Positions 6,957 through 13,933 of a DNA stretch of 19,130 nucleotides are shown here, piece by piece (position 1 is the stretch's first letter; each line of letters begins with the position of its first letter). Location of the stretch: positions 1 through 19,130 of the forward strand of contig JAHIRA010000175.1 in NCBI GenBank assembly GCA_018818905.1. Direction: 5' to 3'. A model generated the notes under the pieces. It was not told the origin of the DNA. It made no database searches and saw only the letters and a list, made by a program, of their open reading frames with translations. Both the position numbers and the translations under genes were made by a program. Source of the DNA: Patescibacteria group bacterium. Its GTDB lineage: Bacteria > Patescibacteriota > JABMPQ01 > JAHIRA01.

Positions 6957-7571
6957 CTATCTCATCAACACCACCCGCGCCAACGCACCCTCAATGCCAT
7001 CAACCTTAAGGGGCAAACCCACAAACAAGTATTTGCCCTCAGTGACTTCTGCCAAGTTAATAGTTTCTAGGATCAAGATATCTTTTTCTAGCAATGATAA
7101 ATGTGGCCTCAAATCATCACCGCCTTTTTGTTTAACGGACCAAGCATCAATTCCCACCATAGAAATTTTTCTCTCTACCAAATAATCAGCGGCATCTCCA
7201 TCCAAATAGACATAATCATTGTAAAACTTGTGAAAGCCCCTATTTGAGTTGCTGGTTTTAAGTAGAATAATATCGCCTTCTTTTATATTCTTGCCTTCAA
7301 GATCAGCCACTTTGACAGAATCTTCTGTGTGACTAAAATCAAAAACCTTGCAAGGACCATAAAAACGATCCAGAGAGAATTGATCAATGCTTTTACCATT
7401 TTCAAAAACATGTCTCGGCGCGTCATAGTGAGTTCCAGTGTGAGCCCCCAGATTTATCTCTGTCAGGGTTGAAGTTGAACTCTTTTTCTCGGTGAAGCTA
7501 ACTTTTGGATCACCAGGGTAAACAGCCGTGGCCTGATTAATGGCTACAGAAATATCGTATATTTTACTCAT
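6957..7571 (-). CDS. Cyclase family protein (KynB-like metal hydrolase)
   Basis: A 204-residue protein of the cyclase/kynurenine formamidase-like family (PF04199). The signature HTGTHYDAPRH occupies residues 44-54, giving the metal ligands His44, His48 and Asp50 plus His54. The C-terminal half shows the family pattern GIDAWS ... DILILETINL ... FVGLPLKVDGIEGALARVV. Members are cytosolic Zn- or Mn-dependent amide, lactone or ester hydrolases, such as arylformamidases, isatin hydrolase and polyketide cyclases; the substrate cannot be read from sequence. No tryptophan-catabolism genes are nearby. It starts with ATG at 7571 without a Shine-Dalgarno, 58 bases after gnd, so it is probably co-transcribed with zwf-gnd. 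A role in lactone or metabolite clean-up beside the oxidative pentose phosphate enzymes is only a guess. Confidence 0.85.
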   Translation of the reverse strand: MSKIYDISVAINQATAVYPGDPKVSFTEKKSSTSTLTEINLGAHTGTHYDAPRHVFENGKSIDQFSLDRFYGPCKVFDFSHTEDSVKVADLEGKNIKEGDIILLKTSNSNRGFHKFYNDYVYLDGDAADYLVERKISMVGIDAWSVKQKGGDDLRPHLSLLEKDILILETINLAEVTEGKYLFVGLPLKVDGIEGALARVVLMR

Positions 7572-7629
7572 GTAAGTTTGTTACTAAATAAGCTTGTTTC
7601 AATCGTCAGCAAACTTTGATAAATTATTA

Positions 7630-8538
7630 TTATTTTTTGTTTTTGACAGCGTGTCCACCAAATTGTTCCCTGAGAGCCGAGACAACTTGACCGGTATAGC
7701 TTGGGTTATCTTGTGATTCTTCTCTAAATTTGAGTGACCCCTCAATAATAGGGGTTGGAATACCCATTTCCTTGGCGGTTTCGACTGTCCATAATCCTTC
7801 ACCGCTATGCGAGACTTGACCAGAAATTTCATCTAGCTCTGGGCCATACTCTGCGTATGCGTCCTTGAGCCAGCCGACCAACCTAGATTCAATCACGCTA
7901 CGATGATTATAAAGATCGGCAATTTTTCCCATATCCAAGTCAAAATCTGATTTTTTCATAATTTCAAATCCTTCGCCAATGGCTTGCATCATGCCGTACT
8001 CGATGCCATTGTGCACCATTTTGACAAAATGCCCCGCTCCAGCTTGGCCAAAATAGCCATAAGCTTTGGGGGCGGCGATATCAGAAAAAAGTTCTTCGTT
8101 CTCTTTAAACGTCTCTTCACGCCCACCCACCATCACACAAGCCCCGTTTCTAGCTCCTGCCGGTCCACCACTAACACCAGCATCAAGAAAGTAGAGTCCT
8201 TTTTCTTCTACCAACTTGGCTCGCGCGATCGATTGTTTAAAATTTGAGTTCCCTCCATCAATAATAGTGTCCCCAGCCTTAAGCATGGGAAGTAACTCAG
8301 ACAAAACAGTGTCAACCACATTATGAGGGACCATAAGCCACACTATCTTTGGCTCTTCAAGCGCATCAACTACTTCTTTGAGTGAAGTTTTGACCTCAGC
8401 GCCAACTTTCTTGGCCTGGTCTCGTGCTTCTTTGCTGGGATCATGAGCAACAATCTCATAGTCTTTTTCCAAAAGACGCTCAACCATATTGAGGCCCATT
8501 TTTCCCAATCCAACATATCCGAGTCTTTTCTTATTCAT
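7630..8538 (-). CDS. gnd: 6-phosphogluconate dehydrogenase, short form
   Basis: A 302-residue decarboxylating 6-phosphogluconate dehydrogenase that makes ribulose 5-phosphate, CO2 and reduced cofactor in the cytosol. The N-terminal Rossmann motif is GLGKMG (10-15). DGGNSN (94-99) and GVSGGPAGARNG (121-132) bind substrate, and GHFVKMVHNGIEYG (169-182) holds the catalytic Lys173, Asn177 and Glu180. At about 300 residues it belongs to the short YqeC/GndA-like class rather than the 470-residue form. The second Rossmann strand ends AHDPS with an acidic Asp33, where NADP enzymes have an NRT-type sequence, so NAD use is possible. The gene starts 9 bases after zwf and ends with three consecutive in-frame TAA codons. 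Confidence 0.93.
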   Translation of the reverse strand: MNKKRLGYVGLGKMGLNMVERLLEKDYEIVAHDPSKEARDQAKKVGAEVKTSLKEVVDALEEPKIVWLMVPHNVVDTVLSELLPMLKAGDTIIDGGNSNFKQSIARAKLVEEKGLYFLDAGVSGGPAGARNGACVMVGGREETFKENEELFSDIAAPKAYGYFGQAGAGHFVKMVHNGIEYGMMQAIGEGFEIMKKSDFDLDMGKIADLYNHRSVIESRLVGWLKDAYAEYGPELDEISGQVSHSGEGLWTVETAKEMGIPTPIIEGSLKFREESQDNPSYTGQVVSALREQFGGHAVKNKK

Positions 8539-8547
8539 TGGCTTCTG

Positions 8548-9987
8548 TTATATTTTTAGTCTTTCCTTGGGACCGTAGGATCCCGCTTTATATAGATAAG
8601 GTTTCTTGGTCGCCCAGTTCTTGATAACCGGGGTCATGAACTTCCAAGAGGCCTCAACCTCTCTAGTGCTGGCAAAAAGAGTCTGGTCACCTCGGAAACA
8701 ATCATACAAAACCTTTTCGTAAGCGCTGGCAAAGAGATGAAAATTGCTTTTGTCCGAATAATAGAAAGACAGCTTTTTCTCTTCCAGTTCACCTGAAAAG
8801 CCAGGTTTCTTGGCCCAGAAGACGACAGAAATACCCTCATCTGGCTGAATTCTAAAAACAACTCTATTTTGATGAGGCTTTTCGAACTCCGGCGGACATA
8901 GACACGGACTCTTCTTGAAATAGATTGTAATCTTGGTTTTGGTTTCAAACATTTTCTTGCCGCTCTCAAGATATATGGGCACTCCTTGCCATCTTTTGGA
9001 ATTAAGAAAGGACTTGATTCTAAAAAAAGTTTCGGTGTTTGAATTTTTCTTGACACCTTCTTGATTTGAATACCCCTCGTACTGCCCTTGGACTGTTTGC
9101 CTCGCAATATCTTCGCCCTCAATCGGAACTAGAGACTCAATGACTTCGGCTCTTTCTTCTCTCACTTTTTCTGGATCAATTTTCCCGGGATACTCCATTG
9201 TAGTCAAAGCTAGAAGCTGTAGAATATGATTCTGGCCAACATCTCTAAAAGCGCCCACCTCGTCATAAAACTTCTCTCTTCCTTCTACTCCTTTTTTTTC
9301 ACGAAGTTTTATCTCAATCCGATCAACCGTTTCATAATTCCAGATGTTTTCAAAAAGAGTGTTGGAAAATCTAAAACTGAGAATGTTTTGCACCGTTTCC
9401 TTGGCTAGAAAATGATCAATTCTGTAAATTTGCTGCTCGGTAAAAAGCTCTGTCAGCTTCTTGTCAAGTCGTCTGGCTGAAATCAAATCATGGCCAAAAG
9501 GTTTCTCGATCATGACCCGTGTCACTCCTTGAGTATCTTCAGCGGTTTGATTGAGTTTTGTTTTCTTGAGATTCTCAAAAATATCATCATAAAATTTGGG
9601 AGGAACAGCAAGATAAAAAAATGTATTTAGACGGTTTTGACATTCATCTTTTCTAATAGTAGCAATTCTATCACTAAGTTCTTTAAAACCCTCAATATCC
9701 TGAAACAAACCCGTTTGATAGTGAAGTGTTTTTAGGAAGCTATTGATTTGGCTTCTGGAAGTTTTCTTGTCATGACGTTTGATAGCCTTTTTGACAAGCT
9801 TTCTGAAGCTTCTGTCATCTAACTTATCAAGGGCAAAACCAATTACTCTGAATTGGTCTGGTAAGAATCCTTTGGTAAACAAATCCAAAAGAGCAACATA
9901 GAGCTTGCTTTGCGCAAGGTCCCCTGTTGCCCCCATAATAACTATTACGGCTGGATCTTCTAATTTTAGTTTGTCACTGACTTCCAT
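8548..9987 (-). CDS. zwf: Glucose-6-phosphate 1-dehydrogenase
   Basis: A 479-residue enzyme of normal length that oxidises glucose 6-phosphate to 6-phosphogluconolactone. Visible motifs are the nucleotide-binding GATGDLAQSKLY (19-30), EKPFG (161-165), the active-site signature RIDHFLAKE (189-197, His192) and QNH (252-254), where His254 corresponds to the catalytic base. After the second Rossmann strand the sequence is IGFALD; the Arg that contacts the NADP 2'-phosphate in many homologues (GxAR) is Leu53 here. It has ATG at 9987, no Shine-Dalgarno and a plausible promoter about 60 bases upstream. It is followed at once by gnd, so the two oxidative steps are produced together. No 6-phosphogluconolactonase gene is seen in the window. 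Confidence 0.95.
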   Translation of the reverse strand: MEVSDKLKLEDPAVIVIMGATGDLAQSKLYVALLDLFTKGFLPDQFRVIGFALDKLDDRSFRKLVKKAIKRHDKKTSRSQINSFLKTLHYQTGLFQDIEGFKELSDRIATIRKDECQNRLNTFFYLAVPPKFYDDIFENLKKTKLNQTAEDTQGVTRVMIEKPFGHDLISARRLDKKLTELFTEQQIYRIDHFLAKETVQNILSFRFSNTLFENIWNYETVDRIEIKLREKKGVEGREKFYDEVGAFRDVGQNHILQLLALTTMEYPGKIDPEKVREERAEVIESLVPIEGEDIARQTVQGQYEGYSNQEGVKKNSNTETFFRIKSFLNSKRWQGVPIYLESGKKMFETKTKITIYFKKSPCLCPPEFEKPHQNRVVFRIQPDEGISVVFWAKKPGFSGELEEKKLSFYYSDKSNFHLFASAYEKVLYDCFRGDQTLFASTREVEASWKFMTPVIKNWATKKPYLYKAGSYGPKERLKI

Positions 9988-10034
9988 TCTTGATTACTTT
10001 TTTCTATTCTCAACTTTTTTAGCTATCTCAATAA

Positions 10035-10066
10035 TAGTTGGTTTATTCTACCACATTCACCAACTA
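10035..10066. repeat. Inverted repeat over the zwf promoter
   Basis: TAGTTGGT (10035-10042) and ACCAACTA (10059-10066) are exact inverted copies, 24 bases centre to centre. They bracket the putative -10 box of zwf, so the pair fits an operator for a dimeric regulator. It could also be chance in AT-rich DNA. Confidence 0.5.
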
Positions 10067-10073
10067 ATCTAAA
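10045..10073 (-). promoter_or_regulatory. Candidate promoter for zwf-gnd
   Basis: Minus-strand TTTAGA (10073-10068) and TAGAAT (10050-10045) are separated by 17 bases. The predicted start is near 10038, with a leader of about 50 bases. It sits in the 105-base gap between rpiB and zwf, the first sizeable gap in the long operon, and overlaps the inverted repeat at 10035-10066. The -35 box is a weak match. Confidence 0.4.
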
Positions 10074-10092
10074 CAAAATAAACCCAAATGTT

Positions 10093-10563
10093 TTATTCGG
10101 ATGGTTTTCCTTCTACTTCAAGCCGATCGATTTTTTCAATTCTTCTAACATGTCTCTCTCCCTTGGAAAAATCTAACTCCAACCACATTTTGACTGCCTG
10201 TTTGGCTTCTTTTTCGGATAGAAATCGTGCTCCAAGAGACAAGACATTGGCGTCATTGTGCTCACGTGAGAGTCTGATAATTTCTTCTGGTCCACCATAG
10301 TAAACCGTGGCTCGAACATGAGGAAGGCGGTTGGCGACCATAGCTTCTCCTTGACCTGAGCCGCCAAGGATAATGGCCCGAGAATTGGCTGGATCTTTGG
10401 AAACTTCTGCAGCTACTTTGGAAATACAATCTGGGTAATCATCGTCTGCATCATACTCAAAAGCACCTAAATCAATAGTTTTGAACTTCCTCTCTTCAAG
10501 AAAAGACTTGAGAGCTTCCTTAAGCTCAAAACCCGCATGGTCTGTGGCCAAATAGATTGTCAT
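10093..10563 (-). CDS. rpiB: Ribose-5-phosphate isomerase B
   Basis: A 156-residue cytosolic isomerase that interconverts ribulose 5-phosphate and ribose 5-phosphate. The LacAB/RpiB fold is clear: ATDHAG (6-11), YDADDDYP (37-44), LGGSGQGEAMVANR (66-79), REHNDANVLSLGAR (100-113) and a C-terminal RHVRRIEKI. E. coli RpiB uses a Cys in the ICGTG segment. Here that position is not Cys, and the sequence instead resembles the Mycobacterium tuberculosis enzyme, where a Glu in GGSGNGE serves as base; Glu73 is the counterpart. The gene follows cdaR by 11 bases, so it probably belongs to the infB-cdaR transcript, with zwf and gnd next. The three genes supply most of the oxidative pentose phosphate branch. 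Confidence 0.92.
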   Translation of the reverse strand: MTIYLATDHAGFELKEALKSFLEERKFKTIDLGAFEYDADDDYPDCISKVAAEVSKDPANSRAIILGGSGQGEAMVANRLPHVRATVYYGGPEEIIRLSREHNDANVLSLGARFLSEKEAKQAVKMWLELDFSKGERHVRRIEKIDRLEVEGKPSE

Positions 10564-10574
10564 ATGTCTTTATT

Positions 10575-11792
10575 TTATTCGACTTCCACGACTACTTCTC
10601 TATCCAAAACCTCTTTTACAGTCACCCCGCCAGGTGCACCAATCGATTCCTTTAGAATACCTATAGGATGACTGCCTTTATCCATATTCTTGAGATCCAA
10701 ACTAAGTTTAAAATCTCCGGGACTAGCCTTGTCTATTTTGTCTGCGCTGCCGCTTACCAAAATTCTAATGCTCCCCGGTTGATAGCCGCCAACCCTTAGA
10801 CCCTCTTTAAGCCCTTTGAACTCAGGAGATATTTTGATCTCGCGATTTCTTTCTTCACCCCCAACCGTAATTGTCACCGTGATAGGCTTGGCGTCAATAA
10901 TATTCACCCCTTCTGGAATATCAAGATCTATTGTTTTCTTCTGCTCGCTATTAAGGTTATTGATATTAATGGCTTTGCTGTCTAGATATTCAATCTTATC
11001 AAGTGTCTCTACCTGTCCCTCAATAGTGACTGAGCTGGGATTTAATAACACTTCTGAGACATAATAACCAGAAGCCGCTGAGCCAGTCAGTTTGGCCTTA
11101 ATGCCGACGGTCTTGATGCCATCTTCTTTGACAATCGGAATTTTAACTTCGGCGGTTTTGGGAAAGATAACCAAATTGCTAATTTTGCGACCTTCTTGAT
11201 CCAAGGCCTCTAATTCAACGGTTTTTTTGACTTCTTCTGTTTCTGTTCCATCAAGAATCACAGGGGCAACAATCTGACTCACTTTTTCTAGAATGCTTTC
11301 TGCTCCTCCAAGAGAAACATTGTCGACCAAGACTTCCGGTTCACCAGTTTTGAATCCTGTGCTGGGTTGACCGTCGAGCTTGACGCTAACCTCTCTTTCA
11401 ATATTAGAAACTTCATCCAGGACAACAGCAACTGTCGCGGGATCCTTGTCAATGATTTGAACATTGGGATCTTCGACTGAAATCTTGACTTCCAAAGTGT
11501 AATCGCCGACACCCAAATCTTTGACGTCAACATAGGCATTAATATTTTGAGCATCAATTTTACCCCAGGTTGACAGCGGAGCTCTAACTTTGAGACTTGT
11601 TTCGCCCAAATTGTTGGCCACCACTACTTCTTCTGAAAGGTTAAAAGCCTCAATAGGAATCTTCTGATCTAGTACGCCAACTCGATACCCCTCATTGGCA
11701 ACATAAAACCACATCAAAATCGCGACCACAAAGGCAATGATCAGTAGACCGGTTTTACTTGAGATAATTTTGATAAGTTTCTTGAATTTCAC
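10575..11792 (-). CDS. cdaR: YbbR-domain protein, probable CdaA regulator
   Basis: A 405-residue protein with a basic N-terminus, one membrane helix (about 13-31) and a long beta-rich extracytoplasmic region made of several YbbR repeats; strands of the type VSVKLDGQPSTGF and VGIKAKLTGSAASGYYV recur. In Firmicutes the YbbR protein CdaR sits beside CdaA and controls its cyclase activity through the membrane; the same neighbourhood here supports that role. The start is a GTG at 11792-11790 that overlaps the cdaA stop as GTGA, a classic four-base coupling. The neighbouring glmM common in Firmicutes is replaced by rpiB. The symbol is assigned by family and position; its effect on cyclase activity is inference. 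Confidence 0.87.
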   Translation of the reverse strand: MKFKKLIKIISSKTGLLIIAFVVAILMWFYVANEGYRVGVLDQKIPIEAFNLSEEVVVANNLGETSLKVRAPLSTWGKIDAQNINAYVDVKDLGVGDYTLEVKISVEDPNVQIIDKDPATVAVVLDEVSNIEREVSVKLDGQPSTGFKTGEPEVLVDNVSLGGAESILEKVSQIVAPVILDGTETEEVKKTVELEALDQEGRKISNLVIFPKTAEVKIPIVKEDGIKTVGIKAKLTGSAASGYYVSEVLLNPSSVTIEGQVETLDKIEYLDSKAININNLNSEQKKTIDLDIPEGVNIIDAKPITVTITVGGEERNREIKISPEFKGLKEGLRVGGYQPGSIRILVSGSADKIDKASPGDFKLSLDLKNMDKGSHPIGILKESIGAPGGVTVKEVLDREVVVEVE

Positions 11793-12637
11793 TTGGCAAG
11801 AAGTTTAATAAGTCTAGCTTCAAGATCAGCAAAATCTACATTTTCTTTAATCTGCCCATTGACAACAATAGAAACCACACCTCTTTCTTCAGACACAACC
11901 AACACCACCGCATCAGCATTTTCGCTAATGCCGAGAGCGGCGCGATGACGAGTTCCATAGGTATAAGTCGTCTTACTTTCGTCTAGTGGCAAAACGCAGG
12001 AAGCTGCAGCAATTTTGTCACCCTGAATAATAATAGCTCCGTCGTGAAGTGGCGAATTGGGAAAGAAAATATTGAGAATTAATTCTGAGGTCAGATCAGC
12101 ATTTAGCTTGGTTCCGCTTTCCAAATATTCTCCCAAGCCAGTTTGTCTTTCTATAACAATGAGAGCCCCAACTTTATTGGTCTTTAGAATCTTTAGCGCC
12201 TTAACTACTTCCTGAACAATTCTAGCTAATTTACGATCTGAAAGAAAATAAGTTTTGCTCAAGAATTTACTACGACCCAGTCTTTCTAGGCCTCGCCTAA
12301 GCTCTGGCTGAAAAACAACCGGGATAGCAACAACAACCATAGTCGCCAAATGACCCAAGACCCAGTTTAAAGTTCTCAGGTTAAGAAGACGCCCCAAAAA
12401 AACTACCAAAATCAGAAATAAAATACCGTAAACAATCTTGGAGGCTTTGGTGCCTCTAATAAAAAGAAAAGCATAGTATAGAATCAGAGCCACAATAGCA
12501 ATATCAACCAGGGACAAGAACTGTTCCAAAAGAGAAAAGTTTGACAAATAGGCTCTAAAACCTTCCAAAGAAAAACTAGCCGCCTCTTGTGAGGAAGTCG
12601 AAAACAAGCTCAAAATGGGAGTAAAAAATGAATTCAT
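11789..12637 (-). CDS. cdaA: Diadenylate cyclase CdaA
   Basis: A 282-residue membrane enzyme that makes c-di-AMP from two ATP. After about 40 N-terminal residues come three hydrophobic helices (about 41-60, 67-83, 91-109), then the DAC domain with both hallmark motifs: DGA (199-201 in LHDGAIII) and RHR (230-232 in YGTRHRAALG). The typical FQPELRRGLERLG linker is present. The catalytic domain faces the cytosol. The ATG at 12637 follows the TAA of the DHH phosphodiesterase gene with no base between, and the TGA stop overlaps the cdaR start. This is the CdaA/DacA class rather than DisA or CdaS. Its N-terminus is longer than usual and carries an amphipathic-looking stretch of unknown purpose. Confidence 0.95.
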   Translation of the reverse strand: MNSFFTPILSLFSTSSQEAASFSLEGFRAYLSNFSLLEQFLSLVDIAIVALILYYAFLFIRGTKASKIVYGILFLILVVFLGRLLNLRTLNWVLGHLATMVVVAIPVVFQPELRRGLERLGRSKFLSKTYFLSDRKLARIVQEVVKALKILKTNKVGALIVIERQTGLGEYLESGTKLNADLTSELILNIFFPNSPLHDGAIIIQGDKIAAASCVLPLDESKTTYTYGTRHRAALGISENADAVVLVVSEERGVVSIVVNGQIKENVDFADLEARLIKLLAK

Positions 12638-13603
12638 TTAGACAATTTTCCAAGAATTTTCTTTAAAGACAATGCGACCTGGAAAAGTGAAACCAGCCGC
12701 CTTACGATGACCGCCTCCGCCAAAAAACTTGGCGATTTTGGCAACATCAACTTCCGGCAAAAGAGTTCTAAAACTTCCTTTGAGGTCACCGTTTTTTTCT
12801 TCGGTCAACAGCAATGAAGCCTTAGCTTCTGGAATACTGTTGAGAAAATTGGCGATGCCTTCAATATCATCTGATAAACACCCAGCCTCATCAATCTCCT
12901 TTCTAGTGATGAAGGCGGACACGATGCCAAACTCTGGATGTTTCTTGACACGGGCCAAAACCTTGCCCCAGAGCTTGAGTCCAGAAAATGATTTATTTCT
13001 ATTCAAGGACTTGCCAAGCTTGTTGAGGTTAGCTCCTTTTCTCATCAGAGAAGAAGTCGCTTTGTATGTCTTGAGGGTGGTGTTGGGATTTTTGAAGTTA
13101 TCTGTGTCCCCAATAATACCCGCCAGCAAGCAAGTGGCAATTTCTTTGGTGATCTCGATATTAAATCTCAGGAGTAAAGCATAGATTATCTCAGCGGTCG
13201 AAGAGGCTCTGGTGTCAATAATGTTCAGGTCAGCAAAATCTTCATTGCCATGATGATCCACATTTACAAAAATGGAAAACGGGTGCTTGTCTTCGTAAAC
13301 TGGACGCAGTCCCGTTTGGCCATAATCACCACAATCGAGGCAAACCGCAAACTCATGTCTTTTTTGCTTCAGAGTCTTGAAACATCGAACTTGTTCAGCG
13401 AGCGGCAAAAAAGTCAGATTACGCGGGATAGGATCTGAGGCATACACAGATGTTTTTTTGCCACAAGAAGACAACCCCAAGGACAAAGCTAAAGCAGATC
13501 CCAAGGTGTCACTATCAGGTTTTTTGTGACATATAAGCGCCAAATCATCTTTGATATCCAAAAGATGCTCCAAGCGATTTAGAGCTATTTCACTCGTCTG
13601 CAT
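12638..13603 (-). CDS. nrnA: DHH-DHHA1 phosphodiesterase, NrnA-like
   Basis: A 321-residue cytosolic phosphodiesterase. The DHH domain has HKKPDSDTLGS (26-36), LDCGD (89-93), VDHHGN (115-120) and GIIGDTDNF (162-170), the Mn-binding Asp/His set. The DHHA1 domain ends with FFGGGGHRKAAGF (293-305), the substrate-binding glycine motif. NrnA-type enzymes degrade nano-RNA and pAp, and relatives hydrolyse pApA or c-di-AMP. The order rbfA-nrnA is also common in Firmicutes. The ATG at 13603 overlaps the end of rbfA by 14 bases, and its TAA abuts the cdaA ATG, so its product is made together with the cyclase. A role in c-di-AMP or pApA turnover is likely but not shown; nano-RNA or pAp may be the main substrate. 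Confidence 0.9.
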   Translation of the reverse strand: MQTSEIALNRLEHLLDIKDDLALICHKKPDSDTLGSALALSLGLSSCGKKTSVYASDPIPRNLTFLPLAEQVRCFKTLKQKRHEFAVCLDCGDYGQTGLRPVYEDKHPFSIFVNVDHHGNEDFADLNIIDTRASSTAEIIYALLLRFNIEITKEIATCLLAGIIGDTDNFKNPNTTLKTYKATSSLMRKGANLNKLGKSLNRNKSFSGLKLWGKVLARVKKHPEFGIVSAFITRKEIDEAGCLSDDIEGIANFLNSIPEAKASLLLTEEKNGDLKGSFRTLLPEVDVAKIAKFFGGGGHRKAAGFTFPGRIVFKENSWKIV

Positions 13604-13928
13604 GCTCCTGTTTGATTAGTTGCTCAATCCGAGCTGCTCTTTGCTCACGATGATCAATATAAAGGCTCAGCTTGGGAGTTCTTTTCATCCGTAGCTTATG
13701 ATTGAGTTCTCCTTGTAGAAAATAAATCTCTTTTTTGATCAGCTCTAAAATTTCTTCTTCTTTGTTTTTGGGAACAATGCTCAAGAAAACCTTAGCCTCC
13801 ATCAGATCAGGGGAAGTTACTACTTCAGAAACCGTCACTAAAGAACCTGATGGCAACTCTACATCTTGCCTCACCAAGCTCGAAAACTCTTCTCTAATAA
13901 GACTGCTAACTTTTTTTAGACGTGACAT
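13590..13928 (-). CDS. rbfA: Ribosome-binding factor A
   Basis: A 112-residue KH-like protein that binds immature 30S subunits and helps 16S rRNA 5'-end maturation. The family pattern is clear: an N-terminal helix with REEFSSLV, then LVTVSEVVTSPDLMEAKVFLS (30-50), the LNHKLRMKRTPKLSLYIDHR block and a C-terminal ARIEQLI. Length and gene order (directly after infB, 5 bases between) are as in most bacteria. The stop is TGA and lies inside the beginning of the DHH gene. Confidence 0.93.
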   Translation of the reverse strand: MSRLKKVSSLIREEFSSLVRQDVELPSGSLVTVSEVVTSPDLMEAKVFLSIVPKNKEEEILELIKKEIYFLQGELNHKLRMKRTPKLSLYIDHREQRAARIEQLIKQEHADE

Positions 13929-13933
13929 AACTC

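Noticed and set aside
10076..10092. Terminator after rpiB
   Set aside because: Only a four- to five-base AAAC/GTTT pairing with scattered T's was found, too weak to call.
12729..13184. 151-residue plus-strand frame
   Set aside because: It is antisense to the DHH gene, whose motifs are unambiguous on the minus strand.
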